Of a stretch of 64,000 bases of DNA, positions 44,002-52,525 are shown piece by piece. A model generated the notes under the pieces. The model was not told where the DNA came from and ran no database searches. It saw only the letters and a list, made by a program, of their open reading frames with translations. The number at the start of each line of letters is the position of its first letter. The stretch's first letter is position 1. The position numbers were made by a program, and so were the translations under genes. The stretch spans positions 62,001 to 126,000 of the forward strand of contig JAAHFU020000003.1 in NCBI GenBank assembly GCA_010672825.2. Direction: 5' to 3'. This stretch comes from Leptolyngbya sp. SIO1E4 (GTDB lineage Bacteria; Cyanobacteriota; Cyanobacteriia; Phormidesmidales; Phormidesmidaceae).

Positions 44002-46328
44002 GTGGCTCGCCACTGCAACCGATTCCCCACCCCACACGTCTCCCCATAGCCCATTGCCTCCAACTCTCGGAAGTGCGATCGAATCACCTCCGCACTCGCC
44101 TTCCGCAAGCTGCGCTCATAATTACGCACATCCTTCGCCCGCAGCCAACCCCGCACCCGCGAAAGCTGAATCAGCTTGGTATAAACCGCCTCCAGTGCGC
44201 CGTCTACCGAGTCGCCTTCCGCATACAGCAGCTTCACCTGCCCCATAAACCATCGCGCCAGCTTGATGGCTGCCCCCATCCTCCGGGTCGATATCCGCTC
44301 TGCCGGTAGACACCCGTCTACCGCCCCCTGCAAACAGTGCAAAATCAGCGCTAGCCGCCCTGTGTAGCCCTGCATCTTGGAATAAACCGCCTGCAAACCC
44401 TGGTGCGTCTCCGTCACTCGCAGGTGATCCAACTGGTCATACCACTCGGCAAACAGGGCTTTCGCCTCTGCTGTCAATCGATAGCGCTGGGGTGGGTACT
44501 CCTCCAACTGTCGGTACAAACGATAGAGCCTTTCCGAAAGGTCATACTGCACTGTCTGCTTAGGAAACGGCGCAGGCTGCAACGGCAGCAAACACCACAG
44601 AAACCGTGCCCACTGTCCATTGGCGTCAGAAAAGTCCCCCATCATCTCCCGCAAGATGTCTGGCTGAATCGTGCCCGTGATGCTGAGACTGGTGCGCGAA
44701 ATGCTGATGCGCATCCCACTGGCCCGATCCACCTTCAATCCTGAGCCGTCAAATGCCGTTAGCAGTGACTCCTTATCATTGCCCCGGCCATTGCGATACT
44801 GGTTCTGCCCCTTGAACAAGCCCGCCAGCTCATCCGGTGTCACCAAAATGCCTCGCTCCGGCTGTTGGGATTGAATGCGAGCGATCGCTTCCCGTGTGGC
44901 ATCTGAGGTGTGATACTCCCTGGGCAATGGTTTCCGAGGCCGCATTCCCCTCTCCTCTGCCTTGGTCTGCTCCCAGTCCCGCAGATCCACCTCGTACTCC
45001 GATGCTGCGTACTCATAGTCCTGATCCGCTTCTGCCTGCAATTGAGACAGTGGCCCCAATATCTGCCGCTGAAGGGGGCTCTTTTTACTGCCCGACGGGG
45101 CCACCAGCCCGGTAAACAGAATCGGCGGTACAGAAAACCCCATCCCCGCGTCAATTTCCAATTCCGTCCCGACCCGCAGCAAGGAAGCGGCCACTGGCAA
45201 CAGCGTCACCAACATTGCCGCTGGCGTCGCCCCAATCCAAGCCGCGATGTGCTCCAATGGGTCCGCCAAATCAGGATGCAGATACTCTCCCAACTGCAGC
45301 TGATAGTCACTAATTCTCAGAAGTTGCTGGATTTGAGTGGTGCGATCGCCCCGTTCCTCATCCTGCTCCAACTTCGCTTGAATCGGTTTCACCAAACTCC
45401 AGATGTCCTTGGCCGCTAACCCTGACTCCCGATGCCATTGCAATACCTGTGCCGCCAATTCCAGCTCCGAATGCTCTGCAGCCAGATAGCTGCGCAACTG
45501 TTCTTTCAGAGCAGGCAATTCCAATAATTGAGCCATTGCTGGGGAAGACGATCCAAGCTGTCGCCGTTCTCCCACCGCTGCTCGAATCTGCTCCGCCGTT
45601 GCGCCCTCCGCAATCCAATCCGCAATATCGAGCCCGCCATGCTTAGGCAAGTTTTGCCAGCGCAAGCTTTCAGGATAGGGATAGCACCATTGAGCTTCTG
45701 GAAAATCCTGAGCAATCTCCTCCATATGGGCAATGCCGACCTGGTCACGATCGGGGCACAGCACCAGGCACGCTCCCTCCAAGTCCTGAGCATAGTTGCC
45801 ATAACTGCGGTACTTTTTAGAGCCACCCAGTGTTGTCGTTGCCGGAATGCCAAGATTCCACAGCGCATCCGCGCAGCCTTCCCCCTCCACCATCCAGATT
45901 GCTTGTCCAGAGGCGCTCGCTCGCCTCACTTCCGCATAGCGATAAATCGCTACCTGCTTTCTGACTGCTGGCGTGAGTCCCTTTACCCACTGCTGGCCAG
46001 CCCAGTGATACTGAACAAAGAACTTAGTGCCGCCCCCGCGATCTACCCGCGTCACCTTCACCAGCGGTTGTCCCTGCCGAGTCGGATAAAAGAAGTCCTG
46101 CCGCTGTTGGGGTCGAACGGGCTTTTCGGCAGGGGCAGTTGCTGCAAAGTATTGCCCCCACATACCATCGGCTGTCGCGCCCCGGTAGACGTAGCCGTCT
46201 ACCGCCCTATCCTGGTCTACGTGAGTATGGCAGAACACTACCTCATCATTCCAGCGGCAGTCTGGGTCCTTGGTACGATCGCAAATTGGACAAGGGCGCG
46301 ATCGTCCCGAGTAAATGTACTGTGCCAT
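43923..46328 (-). CDS. DUF3987-type primase/helicase-like replication protein
   Basis: 801 residues from ATG 46328 (MAQYIYSGRSRPCPICDRTK). N-terminal CHC2-like zinc finger (CPICDRTKDPDCRW, FCHTH), then a Toprim-like region (AIWMVEGEGCADALWNLGIP, ACLVLCPDRDQVGIAHME), a linker, then a DUF3987 NTPase core (ILFTGLVAPSGSKKSPLQRQ in the P-loop place, lacking the usual Gly-Lys order; YHTSDATREAIARI; LVTPDELAGLFKGQNQYRNG; SITGTIQPDILREMMGDFSD). Common on cyanobacterial plasmids and prophages; probably acts in replication of the element. GTCTAC motifs occur in the coding sequence and past its stop. Confidence 0.8.
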   Translation of the reverse strand: MAQYIYSGRSRPCPICDRTKDPDCRWNDEVVFCHTHVDQDRAVDGYVYRGATADGMWGQYFAATAPAEKPVRPQQRQDFFYPTRQGQPLVKVTRVDRGGGTKFFVQYHWAGQQWVKGLTPAVRKQVAIYRYAEVRRASASGQAIWMVEGEGCADALWNLGIPATTTLGGSKKYRSYGNYAQDLEGACLVLCPDRDQVGIAHMEEIAQDFPEAQWCYPYPESLRWQNLPKHGGLDIADWIAEGATAEQIRAAVGERRQLGSSSPAMAQLLELPALKEQLRSYLAAEHSELELAAQVLQWHRESGLAAKDIWSLVKPIQAKLEQDEERGDRTTQIQQLLRISDYQLQLGEYLHPDLADPLEHIAAWIGATPAAMLVTLLPVAASLLRVGTELEIDAGMGFSVPPILFTGLVAPSGSKKSPLQRQILGPLSQLQAEADQDYEYAASEYEVDLRDWEQTKAEERGMRPRKPLPREYHTSDATREAIARIQSQQPERGILVTPDELAGLFKGQNQYRNGRGNDKESLLTAFDGSGLKVDRASGMRISISRTSLSITGTIQPDILREMMGDFSDANGQWARFLWCLLPLQPAPFPKQTVQYDLSERLYRLYRQLEEYPPQRYRLTAEAKALFAEWYDQLDHLRVTETHQGLQAVYSKMQGYTGRLALILHCLQGAVDGCLPAERISTRRMGAAIKLARWFMGQVKLLYAEGDSVDGALEAVYTKLIQLSRVRGWLRAKDVRNYERSLRKASAEVIRSHFRELEAMGYGETCGVGNRLQWRATVDAVDKSGATVDRVSTAESVGGYGL

Positions 46329-46409
46329 GATTAGCTCCTGATTCCAGAAGCTGGGCCACCATCACCTGTCACCCACCACGAATTTCTTGACTATGAGCAT
46401 ATTGGGTAG

Positions 46410-46444
46410 TCGACATTGCTGATGATTTTGCTATAGTTTAGATT
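46410..46444 (+). promoter_or_regulatory. Candidate promoter for antisense RNA
   Basis: TCGACA (46410-46415), 16-nt spacer, TATAGT (46432-46437), reading rightwards, away from the DUF3987 gene. No protein gene lies in this direction before the terminator at 46545. Confidence 0.35.
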
Positions 46445-46577
46445 CACCAGATTTCATAGCAGGTTAGTCTTTGAAACCGTTCTGCGAAAACGGCTTCTAC
46501 AACTTGATTAACCCAGCTCAAAATTAACAAAGAGAAGAATGATGCACCCTGACTAGTAAACGGTTAGGGTGTTTTTG
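46444..46577 (+). ncRNA. Candidate small antisense RNA in replication gene leader
   Basis: Between a promoter-like sequence and a rho-independent terminator lies about 134 nt without an open frame, containing a small hairpin (CCGTTCTGCGAAAACGG, about 46480-46496). It runs opposite to the DUF3987 gene, whose mRNA leader starts in this region. This is the layout of plasmid copy-number antisense RNAs. No expression evidence. Confidence 0.3.
46545..46577 (+). terminator. Rho-independent terminator, plus strand
   Basis: CACCCTGAC pairs with GTTAGGGTG (one G-T pair) around the loop TAGTAAACG and is followed by TTTTTG. No plus-strand gene ends here, which supports a small RNA. Confidence 0.6.
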
Positions 46578-46653
46578 ATTACTAGAGAGGTCAGTTTATT
46601 CTCCGATCAATCTATTGATGACTTTGAAGAAAAATGAACAGTTTTTCCCTTCT

Positions 46654-46929
46654 TCAAGACGATTTTGAAGCGGTTCTTCGAGGCGTTCTTTTCTGATTAC
46701 TCAGTAGACTTTCCTGATAGATATCAATCGCTCGCTGATGGGCCTCAGGATCGTGGCGATTATGCAGCCAATCTTTCACTAGGTCTAGGTTATATCGGAT
46801 GCAACGACTATTTACGCGAACAAAATGCAGTCCCTCGATCAGGAGTCCTTGCACTCGATAACGCCTTAGGGTGGTTCCACTCAATTTTAGAGATTCAATG
46901 GCTTCCCGTTTGCTGACAAACTGAGTCAT
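46654..46929 (-). CDS. Excisionase/MerR-like HTH protein
   Basis: 91 residues from ATG 46929 (MTQFVSKREAIESLKLSGTT). Winged-helix pattern of excisionases and MerR-type domains: SKREAIESLKLSGTTLRRYR followed by the wing LLIEGLHFVRVNSRCIRYNL and LVKDWLHNR. The C-terminus is basic (NQKRTPRRTASKSS). It overlaps the end of the Ner-like gene by 35 bp. Near an integrase and repressor, a directionality factor for excision is a fair guess; it could also be a replication-linked regulator. Confidence 0.7.
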   Translation of the reverse strand: MTQFVSKREAIESLKLSGTTLRRYRVQGLLIEGLHFVRVNSRCIRYNLDLVKDWLHNRHDPEAHQRAIDIYQESLLSNQKRTPRRTASKSS

Positions 46930-47137
46930 GATTTATTCTTCCTCGCTTATATCGCTGAGGCCAAATCTCATGAGGAGACAGGCCAAGTTTGCTTGCAATT
47001 ACCTGCTCAACTCGGCGAGATCGTTGTCGAGTGAGAGCATGGGAGACTGCCGAAGGACCAACATCGAGTTCTTTCGCGATACTGGCCAAGGTCCATCCCT
47101 GCTTCCGCAGAGCTGCTTTAATGTCCTCTACATGCAT
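46895..47137 (-). CDS. Ner/Nlp-family HTH regulator
   Basis: 80 residues from ATG 47137 (MHVEDIKAALRKQGWTLASI). Pattern of the phage Mu Ner family: IKAALRKQGWTLASIAKELD, then VGPSAVSHALTRQRSRRVEQ and IASKLGLSPHEIWPQRY. Divergent from the CI-like repressor across a 97-bp gap, the classic arrangement of a lysogeny-type switch. Overlaps the following excisionase-like gene. Confidence 0.87.
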   Translation of the reverse strand: MHVEDIKAALRKQGWTLASIAKELDVGPSAVSHALTRQRSRRVEQVIASKLGLSPHEIWPQRYKRGRINHDSVCQQTGSH

Positions 47138-47234
47138 AGAATCTTCCTAGCTCCATCGATATAGTGATGAAGTTAGCAACCATTAGCGCGCACGTCAAGA
47201 GTTATAATTCGCAATATGCGAGTTTTGAAAGCCT
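47138..47234. promoter_or_regulatory. Divergent operator region of the repressor switch
   Basis: A 97-bp AT-rich gap between the minus-strand Ner-like gene and the plus-strand CI-like gene. It must hold both promoters. I do not see a clear long operator palindrome. Confidence 0.5.
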
Positions 47235-47870
47235 ATGTCTCATCCATCCTCTGAAGACCTACAGACCCGTCTAGCTGAATCCGACGACTTCCCAGGCCGC
47301 TTGAAGGAAGCGCTTGGCGAAAAGAGCATTCGTGGTTTTGCCAGAGAATGTGGGTTTTCTGACACCGTTCTCCGCCAATACCTTAATGGACAGAGTGAAC
47401 CGACTCGTCCTGCTTTGCTTGCAATAGCTCGCACTGCTGGCGTTAATCTGGAATGGCTGGCCACTGGAAAAGTAACGTCTCAAGAGACAGCTGCCACCTT
47501 AGGGGAAAAGTATATCTGTCAGGATCCATTCGCCTTTAAGACTGAGTGGTTGCAAACGGAGTTCCCTCATGTGTTCGAAAACCTACTACTGACTCAGGTC
47601 AGTGACGAAAGTATGGAACCCACACTCCACTTTGGAGACTTTGTACTGGTGGACACCCAGGACCGAGATTTGGAGACGATTAGTCACGGTATTTATTTAC
47701 TCAAGGTGGATAGTCGTGTCCTCGTCAAACGCTTACAGTACATTGCTGACAACACGTTAAAAGTGCTTAGCGAGAATCCCGTATATGAAACTTTTTCAAT
47801 TCTGTTATCCAATAAGCCAGCTGGTCTGAGCATCATGGGCAGAGTTGTCTGGTTTGGTCGCAAACTATAG
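47235..47870 (+). CDS. CI-like repressor with S24 autopeptidase domain
   Basis: 211 residues from ATG 47235. N-terminal HTH (KSIRGFARECGFSDTVLRQY, LNGQSEPTRPALLAIARTAG, VNLEWLATG), then LexA/CI-type S24 domain: Ser in DESMEPTLHFGDFVLVDTQ and Lys in RVLVKRLQYIADNTLKVLSE. Self-cleavage after DNA damage would relieve repression of the divergent Ner/excisionase genes and perhaps of transfer and integrase genes. Complete in length. Confidence 0.9.
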   Translation: MSHPSSEDLQTRLAESDDFPGRLKEALGEKSIRGFARECGFSDTVLRQYLNGQSEPTRPALLAIARTAGVNLEWLATGKVTSQETAATLGEKYICQDPFAFKTEWLQTEFPHVFENLLLTQVSDESMEPTLHFGDFVLVDTQDRDLETISHGIYLLKVDSRVLVKRLQYIADNTLKVLSENPVYETFSILLSNKPAGLSIMGRVVWFGRKL

Positions 47871-47909
47871 AGTCTGAAGGGGAAAACTCAGAATCCTCAA
47901 TGGTGATGC

Positions 47910-49097
47910 TTAAAACTCCGGAACTTCTAGCTCACGTTTTTTCCCAGCATAGTACTTATAGATGACCTCAGGTGAGTTCCCCACCAACCGGGCTACATCT
48001 TTGGCATCTAATTTGCCGGTTTCCAAGGCGTGTGTGATGAAGGTATGGCGAGTCTGGTAAAGCTTCCGGTATTCGATGCCAAGTCCTTTAAGGACCAACT
48101 CCCAAGTACGATTCCGAAAATTATTCAGGTCGATTGGTTTGTTCTTAGGAGACGGAAACACCAAGGTTGTTGAATCAATGTCCTCAGGCTTGAGCGATTT
48201 TAATAAGACACTTAAAGAGCCATTACAAGGAAATTTTCGCTGCTCCTGGGTTTTTAAGCCCTGGCGAATCCGTTTACCGGTTTCGGTTAAGACCACTGCT
48301 TGAGAAAAGGTGATTTGTTGACAATCTCGGGAAATGTTATCCCACTGCAGCGCTGCTGCTTCTGATGGTCGGCAACCTGTAGCAAATAGAAATTTAACTA
48401 AGGGGGCATAGCAACTATGCTTGTACGCTGAACGAGGAGAGCAGAAGCGATCAGTTTCGATCGCCTGAATAATGGCATCCCGCTCCTGAAGCGAAAATGG
48501 ATTGATGTCGTTAAGGCCGTCTGCCGCTACCGATTTTGGCTTCTTAATTTTGGCAGCCATACCGTGAAAGGGATTATCAGCAATTAGGTCAGCTTCGATA
48601 GCCCAATCACAACAGGCAGACAAACGAGTCATAAAGCGCTTAGCGGCATCGAGGGGAATATTAGATAGAACATACTCCCTAATTTCCATAGCCCGGCCCA
48701 GGTCATGGGTTGGGAGCCGATTGACATACCCGGAAAAGGTTCCATAGGTCGAGATCATGGTGTTTGGTGAACATTGAGGGCGCTTAAATTCCACAAATTG
48801 TTCCCAGAGCGGCCCTAATGTAAGATTGTCATCGCTTGAAGACCTTCCTCTCTGTTGAGATTGAGGTCTGTATTTGTCTAGGGTCTGATCAAATCGATCA
48901 AAGGCGATATCAGCTTCAATCAGCTTTGCCTTGGCTTCGGCTACTTTTCGATTCGTTCGTGTATCAGGTAGCCCAAGGCTCAAGTAATGACGCTTCCCGC
49001 TGTAGGAAAAGACTAGCTGTAAGCGATCATTAGAAGACTTAACTTGAACGGTTCCTTTCGAAGCTTTTTGCTTTTTGGGGGTACTGGTCATCGGCAT
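47910..49097 (-). CDS. Tyrosine site-specific integrase
   Basis: 395 residues from ATG 49097 (MPMTSTPKKQKASKGTVQVK); an in-frame upstream ATG at 49130 is less likely because it overlaps the repeat region. N-terminal arm-binding and SAM-like core-binding domains, then the catalytic domain with Arg in FATGCRPSEAAALQWD, His-x-x-Arg in YQTRHTFITHALETGK and nucleophile Tyr in EVIYKYYAGKKRE. It is read away from tRNA-Gly, 195 bp from the tRNA 3' end, the usual arrangement of an element integrated at a tRNA gene. GC is lower than the RND genes next door. Confidence 0.93.
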   Translation of the reverse strand: MPMTSTPKKQKASKGTVQVKSSNDRLQLVFSYSGKRHYLSLGLPDTRTNRKVAEAKAKLIEADIAFDRFDQTLDKYRPQSQQRGRSSSDDNLTLGPLWEQFVEFKRPQCSPNTMISTYGTFSGYVNRLPTHDLGRAMEIREYVLSNIPLDAAKRFMTRLSACCDWAIEADLIADNPFHGMAAKIKKPKSVAADGLNDINPFSLQERDAIIQAIETDRFCSPRSAYKHSCYAPLVKFLFATGCRPSEAAALQWDNISRDCQQITFSQAVVLTETGKRIRQGLKTQEQRKFPCNGSLSVLLKSLKPEDIDSTTLVFPSPKNKPIDLNNFRNRTWELVLKGLGIEYRKLYQTRHTFITHALETGKLDAKDVARLVGNSPEVIYKYYAGKKRELEVPEF

Positions 49098-49142
49098 CAC
49101 CTTAGAAACAATACATAGATACCAACCCAATCTATCGGAAAC

Positions 49143-49206
49143 TTACCCCAAACTTACCCCAATAATTAGTGCAAACTGGTACAAAATGGCCAAACGTTTA
49201 CCCCAA
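49143..49206. repeat. TTACCCCAA direct repeats, candidate integrase arm sites
   Basis: TTACCCCAA occurs at 49143, 49154 and 49198, all between the integrase start and the tRNA 3' end, the place where arm-type integrase sites are usually found. Confidence 0.5.
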
Positions 49207-49248
49207 TTCTTAGGGACTCGGCTTCTCTACCAGTGAAATCAAGATCTC

Positions 49249-49284
49249 GAAGAGCCCTGAAACCAGCTGGTTTCAGGGCTCTTC
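49249..49284. repeat. Perfect 36-bp palindrome next to tRNA-Gly
   Basis: Two 18-bp arms (left GAAGAGCCCTGAAACCAG, right its exact reverse complement) with no loop, 8 bp from the tRNA-Gly 3' end. On the minus strand the run of T precedes the hairpin, so it is not a standard terminator for the tRNA. It may still stop transcription or mark the attachment site. Confidence 0.9.
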
Positions 49285-49291
49285 AGAAAAA

Positions 49292-49363
49292 AGCGGGTGA
49301 ACGGACTCGAACCGTCGACATTCAGCTTGGGAAGCTGACGTTCTACCACTGAACTACACCCGC
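49292..49363 (-). tRNA. tRNA-Gly(CCC)
   Basis: 72 nt, minus strand, GCGGGTG/CACCCGC acceptor, D-arm TAGTTCAGTGGTAGA, anticodon arm TCAGC-TTCCCAA-GCTGA (anticodon CCC) and T-arm CGACGGTTCGAGTCCGTTCG-like. No encoded CCA. Probable integration site of the element to its left. Confidence 0.95.
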
Positions 49364-49384
49364 AGTAGAGCCCACATTATACGT

Positions 49385-52300
49385 CTATTTCTGGGTAGGT
49401 GTTTTATAAACTTCCAACTCTTGACGAAACGGTGGGGTGGCGGGGCCAGTGAAACGACGCCATAGATTGCCAATACTGGCTTTGAAGCCATCGATGTAGG
49501 TGAAGAATACCGGGACGACAACCAGGGTCAGCAGCGTGGATGTCGTAAAGCCGCCAATAACCGCGATCGCCATTGGGCTACGCGTCTCTCCACCAGCCCC
49601 CAACTCAAGCGCGATCGGCACCATTCCAGCCATAGTTGAGATGGACGTCATTAAAATTGGGCGCAAGCGCGTGACGCCTGCTTCTACTACGGCTTGCCGT
49701 CGAGACTTGCCCTGCTCTTTTGCAATCAGGGCATAGTCCACCAGCAGAATAGCGTTCTTTGTCACCAGCCCCATCAGCAGCACAATCCCAATCAAGGCGA
49801 ATAGGCCCAAGGGTTTTTGGGTCAATAGCAGCCCCATCAAGGCGCCCCCCACAGATAGAGGCAAGGCTGCCATCACCGCTGCCGGATACAAAAAGCTGTT
49901 GTAGAGCAGCACTAACACCGCGTAAATCATTAACACAGCCGTGCCGAGCGCGAGTAAGAACCGGCTAAAGATGTCCCGCATGATTTCGGCATCTCCAGAC
50001 GCCTGCTGCCTCACATCTGCAGGCAGGTTCTGCAAGGCCGGGAGCTGATCGACGGCAGCCAGCCCCTGTCCTAAGGTAATGCCCTGCAGATTGCCGCCGA
50101 TTGTAACCTGACGCGCGCGATCGAACCGGTCGATTTGAGCTGGGCCACTGCCAAAGACAATATCTGCCACTGCGACCAATGGCACCAGGGTGCCATCTTG
50201 ACCCGGCACTTTCAGCTGGCTAAGGGTGTCAATTCGGTCGCGATAGGCCGGGGCCAGCTGCACACGAATGGGGATTTGGCGATCGCCCAGGGTAAATTCA
50301 GCCAGGTTTGATTCGATATCTCCTAGCGTGGCCAAAAAAGCAGTGCTCGCAATGGATTGTACCGAGACACCCAGGTCAGCCGCCCGTAGCGGATCCGGGC
50401 GAATCAAGATTTCAGGCTTCACCAAACTAGCGCTAGAGGTCACATCTACCAGCCCCGGCACTTGACGCATTTGACGGGTCAGGGCATTCGCAGATTCCAA
50501 AAGGGCGCTGGGGTTATCGCTCTTAAGAATGATGGGCAGATCTTTCCCGTCTCCAGAAGCCCCCTGGCTCTCAAAACTAATGCGGGCACCGGGAATGGTC
50601 TGAAAGACTTGCCGCGCATCTTGTTCAAATTCCTTCTGAGAAACCGCCCGCTCATCCTCAGGCCGTAAGCGCACAAAAAGTGTGCCTTCGTTAATGCCGT
50701 CTCCCCCCCCTTCAGAAGACAGTATCGACTGCACCGCTTCGTGGGGCAGCAGTTCCTCGGTCAAACGTTCGGTTACTCGGCGAGTATCTGGCAACGTCGA
50801 CCCTGGTGGCAGCTCAACCGAGACCGTCGATAGCCCCGTATCTCCCGATTCAAACAGTGCCGTGGGGATGTAGGGCACCAACATTAAACTACCGATGAAA
50901 AACATGACCGCCAAAGCAATAGTTAAGAGCCGATGACGCAGCCCTGCATTCAATAAGGTTTGGTAGGGCTGGAGGGGGCGTTTCTGAGGTCGAGCCCCAT
51001 TGCCATTCAACGTTCCATTCAACGATAGATCTGGTTTGCGCGGCTTCGATTTGAGTAAGTAGGCCGACATCATGGGGGTCATGAGGCGAGCGACCACGGT
51101 AGAGAAAACCGTGGCCGTGGCAACCGTTACCCCAAAGGGCTGGAAGAACTGCCCTGGAATCCCCCCCATAAAGGCCACTGGGATAAACACCGACACCACC
51201 GTCGCCGTCGTCGTGAGCACGGCCAGCCCCACCTCAGCCGTAGAATCTAGGGCCGCTCGAAACGGCGGTTTACCCATGCAAATATGGCGTTCAACGTTTT
51301 CGATTTCTACGATCGCATCATCAACCAAGTTGCCCACTGCCAGCGTCAGCGCCAGCAGGGTCATACTGTTGAGGGTATAGCCAAACGCGTTTAATACCAG
51401 AAATGTAGGAATAATCGACAGGGGCAGGGCGGTGGCGGTAATCAGGGTGGCGCGCCAGTCTCGCAAAAACACACCGACCACAACCACCGCTAAGAGACAG
51501 CCAATGATCAGGGCATCAATTGACGCCTGGTAAGAATCGCGAATATTGGTTGCACGGGTGAAAATGAGCTGAAAATCAATGTCCTCTGGGAGGCTTTGCT
51601 CCAGCGCTGCTATCTGTGCTGTCACCCCCTCTTCTACCGATACCAAGACACTGCCCGTGCTGCGCCGCACCGAGAAGGCCACCACCGGTTGATTGTTGAA
51701 ATAGGCCGCCTGCCGAACTTCGGCAAACCCACGCTCAACCCGACCCAAGCTTTTTAAGGGCACCGCAGTACCGTTCGGGAGCTGAATTTGATAGCTAGCC
51801 AAGGCCTCAATCGTTGGCGCACTGCCTAAGGCCCGTAACCCCTGCTCTTGCTGGCCCACCGTCGCCCGACCGCTGGGCAGGTTGATATTCAGGGCTCGGA
51901 TCTGATCATTGACCTGCGTTGCCGTAATTCCCAAGGCATCTAGCTGGGTCGGGTCTAGTTCGACCCGCACTTCAGGATCAACCCCGCCAATCCGATTGAC
52001 TTGGGCCACCCCAGACACGGAGAGCAGGCTACGGCTGATGTCACGATCCACCAGATCACTCAACTCTTCGACCGATCGCTGATCTGAGGTGACGGCATAG
52101 GTCAAGATGGAGCCCCCTGAAAAATCCAGGCGGCTGACGATGGGTTCATCCGCGTCAGCGGGCAGATCTTGACGTATGCGGGCGATCGCATCTCGCACAT
52201 CGTTGGTGGCGCGATCGGTGTCTGTCCCCAGGGTGAAGCTAATCACCGTTTGAGAATTCCCATCCGTAATTGTGGAGGTGATTTCATCAATGTTGCCCAA

Positions 52301-52525
52301 GCCAGCAACGGCATCTTCCACGTTTTTGGTGACCTGGGTTTCAAGCTCTTCTGGCCCAGCCCCCGTCTGATTCACCGTCACGACCACGGCTGGAACATCA
52401 ATATTGGGATTCAAATCAACTCCCAACTGCCCAAAGGACACCAGGCCTGCCAACGTTAGCACCAGAAACAGAACCAGGGTCGGAATCGGACGACGGATAG
52501 ACCAACCGGAAACATTGAAAGACAT
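49385..52525 (-). CDS. RND-family efflux pump inner membrane subunit
   Basis: 1046 residues from ATG 52525 (MSFNVSGWSIRRPIPTLVLF), full length for the AcrB/HAE-1 type. First membrane helix TLVLFLVLTLAGLVSFGQLG, then the porter domain (GVDLNPNIDVPAVVVTVN), TM4 with TLAVGNLVDDAIVEIENVERH carrying the proton-relay aspartates, and TM10-12 near VLLMGLVTKNAILLVDYALI. Uses proton motive force to expel drugs or metabolites from periplasm and membrane. Its adaptor gene lies upstream (52874) on the same strand, 348 bp away; no outer-membrane channel gene is near. Normal GC, probably chromosomal. Confidence 0.95.
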   Translation of the reverse strand: MSFNVSGWSIRRPIPTLVLFLVLTLAGLVSFGQLGVDLNPNIDVPAVVVTVNQTGAGPEELETQVTKNVEDAVAGLGNIDEITSTITDGNSQTVISFTLGTDTDRATNDVRDAIARIRQDLPADADEPIVSRLDFSGGSILTYAVTSDQRSVEELSDLVDRDISRSLLSVSGVAQVNRIGGVDPEVRVELDPTQLDALGITATQVNDQIRALNINLPSGRATVGQQEQGLRALGSAPTIEALASYQIQLPNGTAVPLKSLGRVERGFAEVRQAAYFNNQPVVAFSVRRSTGSVLVSVEEGVTAQIAALEQSLPEDIDFQLIFTRATNIRDSYQASIDALIIGCLLAVVVVGVFLRDWRATLITATALPLSIIPTFLVLNAFGYTLNSMTLLALTLAVGNLVDDAIVEIENVERHICMGKPPFRAALDSTAEVGLAVLTTTATVVSVFIPVAFMGGIPGQFFQPFGVTVATATVFSTVVARLMTPMMSAYLLKSKPRKPDLSLNGTLNGNGARPQKRPLQPYQTLLNAGLRHRLLTIALAVMFFIGSLMLVPYIPTALFESGDTGLSTVSVELPPGSTLPDTRRVTERLTEELLPHEAVQSILSSEGGGDGINEGTLFVRLRPEDERAVSQKEFEQDARQVFQTIPGARISFESQGASGDGKDLPIILKSDNPSALLESANALTRQMRQVPGLVDVTSSASLVKPEILIRPDPLRAADLGVSVQSIASTAFLATLGDIESNLAEFTLGDRQIPIRVQLAPAYRDRIDTLSQLKVPGQDGTLVPLVAVADIVFGSGPAQIDRFDRARQVTIGGNLQGITLGQGLAAVDQLPALQNLPADVRQQASGDAEIMRDIFSRFLLALGTAVLMIYAVLVLLYNSFLYPAAVMAALPLSVGGALMGLLLTQKPLGLFALIGIVLLMGLVTKNAILLVDYALIAKEQGKSRRQAVVEAGVTRLRPILMTSISTMAGMVPIALELGAGGETRSPMAIAVIGGFTTSTLLTLVVVPVFFTYIDGFKASIGNLWRRFTGPATPPFRQELEVYKTPTQK

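Noticed and set aside
49249-49284. Standard rho-independent terminator for tRNA-Gly
   Set aside because: On the tRNA strand the T-run comes before the hairpin, not after it; kept as an unexplained palindrome.
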